NCBI RefSeq assembly: GCF_027531815.1
Contig: NZ_JAPZSK010000002.1
Coordinates: 310,001-374,000 of the forward strand
Direction of reading: 5' to 3'
DNA from: Gemmatimonas sp.
GTDB taxonomy: Bacteria > Gemmatimonadota > Gemmatimonadetes > Gemmatimonadales > Gemmatimonadaceae
DNA: 64,000 nt
The translations under genes were made by a program, and so were the position numbers. Positions 42,046 to 50,153 of this stretch are shown piece by piece; positions within the stretch are counted from its first letter, which is position 1; every line of letters starts with the position of its first letter. Below the pieces are notes generated by a model. It was given only the letters and a program-made list of their open reading frames with translations, made no database searches and was not told the origin of the DNA.

Positions 42046-43059
42046 TCAGCGCCGGCCGAGCACGTCGAGGGTTTGCGTGGGACGCGGGGGAATGGGCTCG
42101 AACGCATCGGCGGCGTAGGCCGCGCTCCATCGCATCACCGCGGCCCTCGCCATGGGCGTGGTGGGGTCCGCGCTATTGGCCAGGCGGACCCATTCCATCT
42201 CCGCGGTTGGCGCCGTTGCCGCGGTCGTGGCAGGACGTTCGGTGGTGCTCAGCACCAGCAGTGGCGTGCGCGAGGTGCCTTGAGCCGCGAGCAACGGCGC
42301 GAGCGCCGGCGAGGCCAGATGCCAGCGGGCGTGCGACCAGCGGGTGGCCAGTTCGCGCCCATCGCCGCTCTGCGTGGCCACCTCGAGGGCGCCGAACCAC
42401 GTGACGCCCGCGGCGGCCAGCAGGTCGAGTGACGCCAGACGTCGCGGGTACAACGTGACCGGTCTTCCGTTCGGCACGCGGGCGTTTGCGGTGGGCGCGA
42501 CATCGAACACCATGATGCCGTCAACCGCCGGCAGCTGCCTGGCCACGCGCACGCGCTCGTAGAGGGCTGCGATGCCCACGCCGCCATAGGCGACGGCGAA
42601 GAGCACCGGTCCGCTCGGTTGGCGACGCTTGAGCTCCTGCACGGCCGCCGCGAGATCGAGGGTGTGGGCCTCCGGCGGATCGTCACGTGCTTCGGTGCCG
42701 CGCGAGCGACCGTTGCCGCGCAGCGACAGGCCAATGACGTTCATCTGCGTGGATGCGGCCAGCGCCTCGTTCCAGCGGGCAAAGAGGGAGTCCGCTTCAC
42801 CCAGCCCGTGCACGATGACCACGCTGCCGCGCGAGCGCATCACCAATTGCCGTGCGGACAGGTTGATGCTGTCGCGCGTGACGAACGTGCGCTCGCCGCC
42901 CTGGGTACTGGTGGGGGCGCTGCCAATGCCGGGACGCGTGAGCACTCGCGTGGGGGCCCCGCGCTGGAGCATGACGCCCAGTGCGCCGCCACCGGCTGCC
43001 AGCACCACGGTGATCGCCAGGAGTGGGCGCCACACGGAGCGGCGCCCTGCCGCCTTCAT
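42046..43059 (-). CDS. Alpha/beta-hydrolase-fold protein lacking the nucleophile serine
   Basis: 337 residues. An N-terminal signal-anchor (RPLLAITVVLAAGGGALGVM) suggests it faces the periplasm. The fold is recognisable from VVIVHGLGEADSLFARWNEAL (oxyanion region, about 80), MNVIGLSLRGNGRSRG and LAAAVQELKRRQPSGPVLF. The nucleophile elbow normally reads GxSxGG; here it is AVAYGGVG, with Ala157 where serine should be. It is therefore probably a non-catalytic relative or uses other residues. Its ATG overlaps the end of the prolyl oligopeptidase gene by 4 bp, so the two are cotranscribed. Confidence 0.75.
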   Translation of the reverse strand: MKAAGRRSVWRPLLAITVVLAAGGGALGVMLQRGAPTRVLTRPGIGSAPTSTQGGERTFVTRDSINLSARQLVMRSRGSVVIVHGLGEADSLFARWNEALAASTQMNVIGLSLRGNGRSRGTEARDDPPEAHTLDLAAAVQELKRRQPSGPVLFAVAYGGVGIAALYERVRVARQLPAVDGIMVFDVAPTANARVPNGRPVTLYPRRLASLDLLAAAGVTWFGALEVATQSGDGRELATRWSHARWHLASPALAPLLAAQGTSRTPLLVLSTTERPATTAATAPTAEMEWVRLANSADPTTPMARAAVMRWSAAYAADAFEPIPPRPTQTLDVLGRR

Positions 43060-45122
43060 GAGAACACGGGTTCCACGCCCATGTTCAGGAAGACGAAGCT
43101 GTACACATCCGCCACCTCCTCGATCTGCTTGGTCAGCGAGGAGCTGCCGTGGCCGGACTGCGTTTCGATGCGGATGAGGACTGGCGTCTCTCCCGCGTGC
43201 GCCTCCTGCAGTCGCGCCGCGAACTTGAACGAGTGCGCCGGCACCACGCGATCATCGTGGTCGGCTGTGGTGATGAGCGTGGCCGGGTACGACACGCCAT
43301 CGCGCAGATTGTGCAGCGGCGAGTACGCGTACAGGTAGCGGAACGCCTCCGGATCTTCACTCGATCCGTAATCGGCGATCCAGTTCCAGCCGATGGTGAA
43401 GGTGTGGAACCGCAGCATGTCCATCACTCCCACGGCGGGGAGCGCCACCCGCGCCAGCTCCGGGCGCTGCGTCATGATGGCGCCCACCAGCAGGCCGCCA
43501 TTCGAGCCCCCCTGCACGGCCAGGCGCTCGCTCCGGGTGTACCCCGCGGCGATGAGCCACTCGGCCACGGCAATGAAGTCGTCGAAGACGTTCTGCTTGT
43601 GCTCCTTCATGCCGGCCTGATGCCACGCCTCGCCGTATTCGCCGCCGCCGCGCAGGTTGGCTTGCACGTATACGCCCCCTTGCTCGAGGAACGCCACCCG
43701 CAGCGCGCTGAACGCCGGTGGCAGCGACACGTTGAACCCGCCGTAGCCGTACAGCAGCGTGGGATTGTTGCCGTCGAGCGTGAGCCCCTTCTTCGCCACA
43801 ATGAACGCCGGCACGCGCGTGCCATCGCGGCTGGTCACGAACACCTGCGTCGTTTCGAACGCCGTCGGGTCGAAGGGCAGCTCCACACCGCGATACAGCG
43901 TGCTGGTGCCGGTGCCCAGGTCGTAGCGATAAACGGTGGCGGGTGCCGTGAACGAGGTGAACGTGTAGAACAGCTGGGTGGCGTCCCGTTCGCCGCCAAA
44001 GCCCATGACCGTACCCAGCCCAGGCAGGGTCACGTCGCGCTCGAACACCCCGTCGTACCCAACCACGTGCACGCGCGAGGTCACATCGTGCAGGTACTGC
44101 GCAAACAGGCGGCCCCCCGCCGTCCCCACGGCTTCCAGCGGCTCGGCACGCTCGGCGATGACCGTGGTCCACGCGGCGGGCGCCGGGTTGCGCGGGTCCA
44201 CGCGCACGACCCGCTGGTTCGGCGCGTCGTGATTGGTGAGGATGAGCAGGGCGTCGCCGTCGTTCTCGAGCACGGTGAACTGGTCATCGAACGCCGTCCA
44301 CACCGGCATGAACTCGCCGTGCGGATCGCGGAGATCCTTCACCAGCAGCGCGTTGCCGTCCTTTCCCTTGCCCCGGTCGCTCACGGAGAGCACCGCGAAG
44401 CGCTCGTCCTCGGTGGTGCCCAGCACGTGAAAGCGCTGCAGGTTTTCGGGATCGTGGTACACCAGACGATCGTGTTCCTGCGGCGTGCCAAGGGCGTGGT
44501 AGAACACCTGATGGTCGTCGTTCTTCGCGGAGAAGGCCCCCTCGTCCGCGCCCGGTTCGGGATACCGGCTGTAGAAGAATCCATCCCCGTGCCACGCAAT
44601 GGCCGACACCTTCACCCAGTCCACGGTATCGGGGAGCACCTGCCGCGTTTCGACATCGATGACGCGAATCTGCTGCCAGTCGGAACCGGCATGGCTCACC
44701 ATGTAGGCGATGTAGCGCGCGTGCCGGTCGAAGGTGAGGCCGGCCACGCGCGTGGTGCCGTCGGGAGACAGGGCATTGGGGTCGAGCAGCACCTCGGCCT
44801 CCCCGGTCTCACCCCGCTGCACGTAGTAGACGGGCTGATTCTGGAGCCCGTCGTTGCGCGCAAAGAGCAGCCAGGGCCCTCGCTGCTCGGGCGCCGAGGT
44901 GCGCGGATAGTCGACCAGCGCCGTCAGACGCTGCCGGAGCGCCTCGCGCCATGGGATGCGATCGAGGTAGCCGAAGGTGACGTCGTTCTGGGCGGCCACC
45001 CAGCGGGCGGTTTCGTCCGAACGGTCGTCTTCGAGCCAGCGGTACGGGTCGGCGACCAGCGTTCCGTGGTAGTCGTCGACCTGGTCCGTTTTCCGAGTAA
45101 TGGGATACATCAGGGGAGCCAT
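43056..45122 (-). CDS. Prolyl oligopeptidase family (S9A) serine peptidase
   Basis: 688 residues with no signal peptide. The first ~400 residues form the beta-propeller (ITRKTDQVDDYHGTLVADPY opening, LEDDRSDETARWVAAQN). The hydrolase domain carries the catalytic serine in VQGGSNGGLLVGA (Ser540), the aspartate region in TTADHDDRVVPAHS (about 632) and a histidine in SGHGSSS near the end. NYGG-like YGYGGFNVSLPP and WNWIADYGSSEDP are typical of prolyl endopeptidases, which cut short peptides after proline. A second in-frame ATG four codons in (45110) is an alternative start. Confidence 0.92.
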   Translation of the reverse strand: MAPLMYPITRKTDQVDDYHGTLVADPYRWLEDDRSDETARWVAAQNDVTFGYLDRIPWREALRQRLTALVDYPRTSAPEQRGPWLLFARNDGLQNQPVYYVQRGETGEAEVLLDPNALSPDGTTRVAGLTFDRHARYIAYMVSHAGSDWQQIRVIDVETRQVLPDTVDWVKVSAIAWHGDGFFYSRYPEPGADEGAFSAKNDDHQVFYHALGTPQEHDRLVYHDPENLQRFHVLGTTEDERFAVLSVSDRGKGKDGNALLVKDLRDPHGEFMPVWTAFDDQFTVLENDGDALLILTNHDAPNQRVVRVDPRNPAPAAWTTVIAERAEPLEAVGTAGGRLFAQYLHDVTSRVHVVGYDGVFERDVTLPGLGTVMGFGGERDATQLFYTFTSFTAPATVYRYDLGTGTSTLYRGVELPFDPTAFETTQVFVTSRDGTRVPAFIVAKKGLTLDGNNPTLLYGYGGFNVSLPPAFSALRVAFLEQGGVYVQANLRGGGEYGEAWHQAGMKEHKQNVFDDFIAVAEWLIAAGYTRSERLAVQGGSNGGLLVGAIMTQRPELARVALPAVGVMDMLRFHTFTIGWNWIADYGSSEDPEAFRYLYAYSPLHNLRDGVSYPATLITTADHDDRVVPAHSFKFAARLQEAHAGETPVLIRIETQSGHGSSSLTKQIEEVADVYSFVFLNMGVEPVFS

Positions 45123-45440
45123 GGCGGGATTCTAACGGGCGGGCGGCCGCGGGTGGGGGCTGCGGCGGCGCAGCGTGTGCCCCTACCACCGCCGGCCGGG
45201 TGCAGCTATGTTCCAAAGCTATCCCGGATTCCCGGGAAGCCGCAGCAGTCGCCCGGTACCTCCGTCACGGAGCACCGGGTTGGCGATGCCACGTCGATTC
45301 GGCCGGAAGACTTCGCTTCCGAGTCCACGTCCTGGCCTCTCGCACCGGTGGTCTGGTTCGCGCACCGTTCGGAGCGCGGTGGACAACGGTATCCGTAGCA
45401 CCCCGAATTCGGGCCGCCTCTGTGGGCCCGGGAGCATGCC
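45123..45440 (+). other. Leader region of rplS
   Basis: These 318 bases hold no credible gene. A TATGTT at 45207-45212 could be a -10 element for rplS but has no clear -35. A stem-loop lies at 45252-45279: CCCGGT/ACCGGG outside and CTCCG/CGGAG inside with a TCA loop. It may be part of an L19 autoregulatory leader as in other phyla; this is speculative. Confidence 0.35.
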
Positions 45441-45800
45441 ATGCATCCGTTTATCGAAACCCAGAAAGAGTGGATGAAGGACGTCGCCCCGTTCCGCGCC
45501 GGTGACACGGTGCGCGTGAACGTGCGCGTGAAGGAAGGCGACAAGGAACGCATCCAGGCTTTCGAAGGGGTGTGCATTGCCCGTCGTGGTGCCGGCGTGA
45601 GCGAGACGTTCACCGTGCGGAAGGTGTCGAACGGCGTGGGTGTGGAGCGCATCTTCCCGGTGCACAGCCCCATGCTGGAAAGCATCACGGTGGTGCGTCG
45701 TGGCGCCGTGCGTCGCGCCAAGCTGTACTACCTGCGCAACGTGACGGGCAAGGCCGCCCGCATCAAGGAGCGCAAGGTCGTTCGCCCGACGGCCAAGTAA
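45441..45800 (+). CDS. rplS: Ribosomal protein L19
   Basis: 119 residues, the usual length. The sequence [46 protein letters not shown] ... [11 protein letters not shown] ... [21 protein letters not shown] contains the conserved RIQ-FEG and YLR motifs. L19 sits at the interface of the 30S and 50S subunits. The ATG has GGGAG seven bases upstream. rnhB follows after 22 bp. The usual upstream partners (rpsP, rimM, trmD) are absent here; upstream is an unrelated divergent peptidase. Confidence 0.97.
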   Translation: MHPFIETQKEWMKDVAPFRAGDTVRVNVRVKEGDKERIQAFEGVCIARRGAGVSETFTVRKVSNGVGVERIFPVHSPMLESITVVRRGAVRRAKLYYLRNVTGKAARIKERKVVRPTAK

Positions 45801-45822
45801 CTGGCGCGGGGGCGGCACGGCG

Positions 45823-46530
45823 GTGGCTCGCTGGAGCCCCATCGAGCGGACGCTGCGCGAGCAGTTTGGTCCCTTGCTCGCCGGAGTCGATGAAGTTGGA
45901 CGGGGCCCGCTTGCGGGCCCCGTTGTCGCTTGTGCCGTGGTCATGCCCCCGGACCGGCGGGCCATTCCCGGGGTCAACGACTCCAAGCAGCTCGACCGTG
46001 CCACGCGCGTGACGCTCGCCGCGCGTATCCGCGACCAGGCGCTGGTCATCGCCATTGGGGCGGCGAGTGCGCGCGAGGTGGATCGCCTCAACATCTACCA
46101 CGCCACGGTGCTGGCCATGCGCCGTGCGCTCGACCGGGTGCCGGCTCGCCTGGGGCAGGCGCCGCATCACGTGCTGGTGGATGGCAAGCCGCTCCGCACC
46201 CTCGGCGTGCAACACACCGCCGTGGTGAAGGGCGATGCGAAATGCTACGCCATTGCCTGCGCCAGCATCATGGCCAAGGTCACCCGCGACCGCCTCATGA
46301 CGGCGCTGGCCCGGCGTCATCCGCACTTTGCGTGGGAGCGCAACAGCGGGTACGGTACGGACGTGCATCGCGGTGCCATCGCCGTGCACGGGCTCACGCC
46401 GCATCATCGCCGCAGCTTCTGCGAGGAGGTGCAGGGGAGTCTCGACTTCTCCGACGACGTTGTCTCCTCCACCCCAGTGCGCGAGCCAGAGCCTCGCGAG
46501 GAGTTGCCCGGTGTCTCACCCCGCCGCTGA
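45823..46530 (+). CDS. rnhB: Ribonuclease HII
   Basis: 235 residues from the GTG at 45823. The catalytic acidic residues are in GVDEVGRGPLAG (Asp and Glu, about 22-23), LVDGKPL (about 122) and KVTRDRLM (about 153), and the active-site glycine-rich loop is intact. The last ~30 residues (VSSTPVREPEPREELPG) are extra and probably disordered. The enzyme removes RNA from RNA-DNA hybrids. A perfect 11-bp inverted repeat falls inside the codons for GRGPLAG (45900-45923). The 3' end overlaps the SDR gene by 20 bp. Confidence 0.95.
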   Translation: MARWSPIERTLREQFGPLLAGVDEVGRGPLAGPVVACAVVMPPDRRAIPGVNDSKQLDRATRVTLAARIRDQALVIAIGAASAREVDRLNIYHATVLAMRRALDRVPARLGQAPHHVLVDGKPLRTLGVQHTAVVKGDAKCYAIACASIMAKVTRDRLMTALARRHPHFAWERNSGYGTDVHRGAIAVHGLTPHHRRSFCEEVQGSLDFSDDVVSSTPVREPEPREELPGVSPRR

Positions 46531-47359
46531 ACCCACCCCTGCCGTCTTCGCGCCCGGTCTGCTGGCCGGACAGGTAGCCCTTGTGACCGGCGGCGGCACG
46601 GGCATCGGTCTTGGCATTTCGTCACTGCTGGCCGAGCTTGGCGCGCACGTGGTGATCGCCAGCCGCAAGCCCCAGCATCTGGAGACGGCGCTGGCGGAGA
46701 TCACCGGGCGCGGACATCGCGCCAGCGTGGTGCAGCTCGACGTGCGCGACCCGGAGCGTGTGCGGGCAGTGGTGGATGAGGTCGCCGCCGAGCACGGCCG
46801 CATCGACCTGCTGGTGAACAATGCCGCGGGCAACTTCTACGCGCCGAGTGCCACGTTGTCGCCGAACGCGTGGAAGGCGGTCGTGGAGATCGATCTCTAC
46901 GGCACGTTCTACTGCGCGCAGGCGGTGTACCCCATCATGGCGCGACAGGGCGGGGGGCGCATTGTGAGTACGAGCATGACGTTGCACTACCGCGGCTGGC
47001 CGCTCATGGCGCACGCCACGGCCGCCAAGGCGGGGGTGGACGCGCTCACGCGCACCCTGGCGGTGGAATGGGCGCCGCAGCGCATCCGCGTGAACGCCAT
47101 TGCCCCGGGCCCCATTCCCACCGAAGGCGTACGCAAGGCGTTCACGCCCCCCGCCGACAGCGGCGTGCCCGACCTGTTCGCCGCGGCAGAGGAGAAGATG
47201 GCGGCGTATGCGCAGACCAGCATTCCGCTGGGGCGATGGGGGACGCCGCGGGATATCGCCAACATGGTGGCCTTTCTCGCGTCTCCCGCCGGCGACTGGA
47301 TTACCGGCGCCATCTTCGTGGTCGACGGTGGGGAGTGGTTGGCCAAGAACGCCGGCTGA
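46511..47359 (+). CDS. 2,4-dienoyl-CoA-reductase-like SDR
   Basis: 282 residues from the GTG at 46511, with GAGGAG upstream. The NADP(H)-binding motif is VTGGGTGIGLGI (about 27), followed by DVRDPE and NNAAGNFY (about 102-109). The latter, together with AAKAGVDALTRTLAVEWAP in place of the usual YxxxK site, matches peroxisomal-type 2,4-dienoyl-CoA reductases, which reduce dienoyl-CoA during unsaturated fatty acid breakdown. The C-terminal LGRWGTPRDIANMVAFLASPAGDWITGAIFVVDGGEW is standard. Overlap with rnhB suggests coupling but not related function. Confidence 0.85.
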   Translation: MSHPAAEPTPAVFAPGLLAGQVALVTGGGTGIGLGISSLLAELGAHVVIASRKPQHLETALAEITGRGHRASVVQLDVRDPERVRAVVDEVAAEHGRIDLLVNNAAGNFYAPSATLSPNAWKAVVEIDLYGTFYCAQAVYPIMARQGGGRIVSTSMTLHYRGWPLMAHATAAKAGVDALTRTLAVEWAPQRIRVNAIAPGPIPTEGVRKAFTPPADSGVPDLFAAAEEKMAAYAQTSIPLGRWGTPRDIANMVAFLASPAGDWITGAIFVVDGGEWLAKNAG

Positions 47360-47578
47360 GGCGGTCGGTCGCGTCACGCCACGCCTGAGAAACGTACGGG
47401 CTACCGGGCCGGTCACGCGGTTTTGGTGCGCCAGATTACACCGCGGTGCGCCGGGGTGATGACCGTCACGGCGCTGGCACTTCCGTCACGGTGATGTTCG
47501 TGCTGTGGTTCGCGCTTCGGTGCGCCGAACCCGCCAGACGAGTCGGTCATCACCATCAGGAACGTGAGGAAGTGTTAT

Positions 47579-48241
47579 ATGCGAAAGATCCGGTATGCCG
47601 CCATGATGGCGCTTGCGGCCACGACGCTCAGCGCGTGCGCGACCAAGGGTTTCGTGCGCAAGGGAATTGAAGCGCAGCGCGTGGCGCAGGCCGCGGCGAT
47701 GGACAGCGAGCGTCAGGCCCGTGAGGCGGGCGACGCCGCGCTGCGCACCGATGTGAACGGGCTGCGTTCCGACCTGAATGCGCTGCGCAACGATCTGGGC
47801 ACGCTGCGCAACGACTTCGGGGCGCGCATCACGGCCATGGAAGACCAGGTCCAGTTCGCCATGCCGGTGCACTTCGGATTCGACGATGCGGCGGTGCGCC
47901 AGCAGGATCAGGCGGCGCTCGCGAAGTTCGCCCAGGTGGCCAACGCGCACTACAAGGGCGCGACGATCACCATCGAAGGCTTCGCCGATCCCGCCGGCAG
48001 CCAGGAGTACAATCTGCGTCTCTCGCGCGAGCGCGCCGACGCGGTGCGTGACTTTCTCGTGACCAAGGGGCTCGACGGCGCGCAGCTGCGCACGGTGGGC
48101 TACGGCAAGACGCGCCTCGTGCGGCCGGGCGCCCGCGCGGCCGACGAAGGGGCCGAGCTCAACCGCCGCGTGACGTTCGTGGTGGAGACGCCGGCCGGTG
48201 CCGGTGCCGCCACCGTGGCCGCGATGACGGCGAGCCGCTAA
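47579..48241 (+). CDS. OmpA-domain (Pal-like) lipoprotein
   Basis: 220 residues from the ATG at 47579, preceded by AGGA. The signal ends in a lipobox (ATTLSAC). Residues about 25-90 form a helical, likely coiled-coil segment with heptad-like repeats (DVNGLRSDLNALRNDLGTLRNDFG). The OmpA/MotB domain follows (about 100-205): VHFGFDDAAV, ITIEGFADPAGSQEYNLRLSRERADAVRDFL, LRTVGYGKTRLV and NRRVTFVVE. Such lipoproteins tie the outer membrane to peptidoglycan. The coiled coil before the OmpA domain resembles small Lpp-like spacers. Confidence 0.9.
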   Translation: MRKIRYAAMMALAATTLSACATKGFVRKGIEAQRVAQAAAMDSERQAREAGDAALRTDVNGLRSDLNALRNDLGTLRNDFGARITAMEDQVQFAMPVHFGFDDAAVRQQDQAALAKFAQVANAHYKGATITIEGFADPAGSQEYNLRLSRERADAVRDFLVTKGLDGAQLRTVGYGKTRLVRPGARAADEGAELNRRVTFVVETPAGAGAATVAAMTASR

Positions 48242-48298
48242 CGCCGCCGGGGCATCGCGGCGTTGTGCACCGGCGTCGAAGCGGCTGCCGCAGAAAAC

Positions 48299-48335
48299 AA
48301 ATGGAGCGCGTCGGGAGACCCGGCGCGCTCCATTT
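48299..48335. terminator. Hairpin between OmpA lipoprotein gene and tRNA-Lys
   Basis: A perfect 12-bp stem (AAATGGAGCGCG with 48324-48335) and a 13-base loop lie between the plus-strand lipoprotein and the minus-strand tRNA. With A's on one side and T's on the other it can end transcription in both directions. Confidence 0.8.
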
Positions 48336-48346
48336 GCGTTGGACCA

Positions 48347-48419
48347 TGACCGGGGTGGGGATCGAACCCACGACCTACGGATTAAAAGTCCGCTGCTCTA
48401 CCGACTGAGCTACCCGGTC
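48347..48419 (-). tRNA. tRNA-Lys (anticodon TTT)
   Basis: 73 nt with a full cloverleaf on the minus strand: acceptor GACCGGG/CCCGGTC, D-arm GCTC/GAGC with AGTCGGTA loop, anticodon stem GCGGA/TCCGT around CTTTTAA, T-arm GTGGG/CCCAC with TTCGATC, and discriminator A. The CCA end is not encoded. It is a single tRNA gene. Confidence 0.97.
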
Positions 48420-48522
48420 GACCGGTGCCCCGGCACAGACTGCCGTATCGGCACACACCGAAGAATCATTCATCAGGCGCAGCCGGTCAACCGGTGTCGA
48501 GAGTGTCCCGTTATCATTGAGC

Positions 48523-50124
48523 ATGCTCCGCATGCGATCTCTCCGGCGCGCCCTCCTGCTCGTGGTGTTCGTCGCCAGCCCCGCCGCTGCTCAGCTCGGG
48601 TTTGGCAGCCGGCCCCCACAGGACAGCGCGCCCACCGCCGTATCGCCCGCGTCACCGCGAGCGGCGCTGCAGGAGTTTCTCCGCCACGCCAACGCCGAGG
48701 ATTGGAACGGGGCCGCCGAGTTTCTGGCCGTGCCTGCGGCGCAGCGGGAACGCGCCCCCGTGCTGGCGCGTCGGCTCAAGACGGTCATCGACCAGCGGCT
48801 GGCGTTGGATGCGAACACGCTGTCGCCGCTCGTCTCCGGCGATACGCTCGACGGGGATCTCACCGGCGACAAGGTGGCGGATCTGCTGGGGGCCACCGGG
48901 CGTGAGGAATCCCTGCGTCTCGTACGGGTCGTGGGGCCGCCGGTGCGGTGGGTGTTTTCGCAGGCCACGGTGAATCACGTGGACGGATGGTTCGATGCCC
49001 TGGGCAACCCCTGGGTACGCGAACGGCTGCCCGCCACGCTCATGCGTGAGGGGCCCTTCCACGTGTACTGGTGGCAGTGGCTCGGGCTCGGTCTGGCCAT
49101 CCCGGTGCTGGCGCTGGTCGCGTGGGGACTCGGCGCCCTGCTGCGCAACCTGCTGGGGCGCATCGCGCGGCGCACCGTAACCGATTGGGACGACGTCCTG
49201 CTCGAGAACCTGCGCGGCCCCTTCCGCCTGTGGGCGGCGGCGCTTGCGGGCGGGCCGGTCTTTGCGCTGCTCGAACTCAATCCGCGCGTGAGCACCTTCG
49301 TGTCGGCGCTCACGCGCGGGGGCGCGCTCATCGCGCTCTTCTGGGCGCTGCTGCGCTTCATTCGCATTGCGCAAACCCGCCTGCAGAATGCGGCGTGGGA
49401 AACGGGACAGGGCGCCCAGGCACGCACGCTGGTGCCGCTGCTCGGCAACTTCCTGCGCGTCACGCTGGCGATCATCGCCCTGCTGGTGGCCCTGGCGCAG
49501 TTCGGCTATCCCGTGGGCACGCTGCTCGCCGGCCTCGGCATTGGCGGTATTGCCGTGGCGCTCGCGGCGCAGAAAACGGTGGAGCATCTCTTCGGCAGCG
49601 TGAGCCTCGCGGCCGACAAGGCCTTTCGCGTGGGCGACTGGGTGCGCGCCGGCACCACCGAAGGCGAGGTGCAGCGCATTGGCCTGCGCAGCACGAGCTT
49701 CCGCACCATCGACCGCACCGTCGTGCGGGTGCCCAACGGTCGCCTTGCCGACGAACGCATCGAAACGTTCGGCGAACGCGATCGCATTCTGCTGCGCACC
49801 GACATCGACCTCACCTACGACACCGCTCCCGCACAGATCCAACGCATTCGCGATGCGCTCGAGGCGGCACTGCGGGCGCACCCGAAGATCTGGCCCGATA
49901 CGGTGCGCGTGCACGTCGTGGCGTTCACCGATTCGGCCGTGCGCCTCAATGTCGTGAGCTGGTTCCAGACGACCGAGTGGAACGAGTTCCTCCAGATTCG
50001 CCACGATATGCTGCTGCAGTTCATGCGCATCATCGGGGAAGGCGGTGCGCACTTTGCCTTCCCGTCGCGCACGGTGTACCACGTCACGCAGCCGGGGCAG
50101 GGGACGCCGCCGGTGGACGGCTGA
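48523..50124 (+). CDS. MscS-family mechanosensitive channel
   Basis: 533 residues from the ATG at 48523; an ATG at 48532 is an alternative. A signal peptide (RRALLLVVFVASPAAAQ) and a periplasmic helical domain (about 45-160) precede three or more transmembrane helices (about 185-210, 240-260, 270-290, 320-345). The pore-lining helix is YPVGTLLAGLGIGGIAVALAAQKTVEHLFGSVSLAADKAF (about 330-370). The beta domain follows (VGDWVRAGTTEGEVQRIGLRSTSFRTIDRTVVRVPN). MscS channels open under membrane tension to release osmolytes. Confidence 0.92.
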   Translation: MLRMRSLRRALLLVVFVASPAAAQLGFGSRPPQDSAPTAVSPASPRAALQEFLRHANAEDWNGAAEFLAVPAAQRERAPVLARRLKTVIDQRLALDANTLSPLVSGDTLDGDLTGDKVADLLGATGREESLRLVRVVGPPVRWVFSQATVNHVDGWFDALGNPWVRERLPATLMREGPFHVYWWQWLGLGLAIPVLALVAWGLGALLRNLLGRIARRTVTDWDDVLLENLRGPFRLWAAALAGGPVFALLELNPRVSTFVSALTRGGALIALFWALLRFIRIAQTRLQNAAWETGQGAQARTLVPLLGNFLRVTLAIIALLVALAQFGYPVGTLLAGLGIGGIAVALAAQKTVEHLFGSVSLAADKAFRVGDWVRAGTTEGEVQRIGLRSTSFRTIDRTVVRVPNGRLADERIETFGERDRILLRTDIDLTYDTAPAQIQRIRDALEAALRAHPKIWPDTVRVHVVAFTDSAVRLNVVSWFQTTEWNEFLQIRHDMLLQFMRIIGEGGAHFAFPSRTVYHVTQPGQGTPPVDG

Positions 50125-50153
50125 CGGTGTTGCCGGTTGGCCTGTCGGCCGTG

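Noticed and set aside
39798-42107. 769-codon minus-strand open frame over the DUF885 gene
   Set aside because: The plus-strand gene has a signal peptide and family motifs; the antisense product has none.
43149-45398. 749-codon plus-strand open frame over the prolyl oligopeptidase
   Set aside because: The opposite strand carries a complete S9A triad; this frame is its shadow.
46900-47060. Apparent loss of the SDR YxxxK motif in the dienoyl-CoA-reductase-like gene
   Set aside because: The 2,4-dienoyl-CoA reductase subgroup normally lacks the classical YxxxK arrangement, so this is not a defect.
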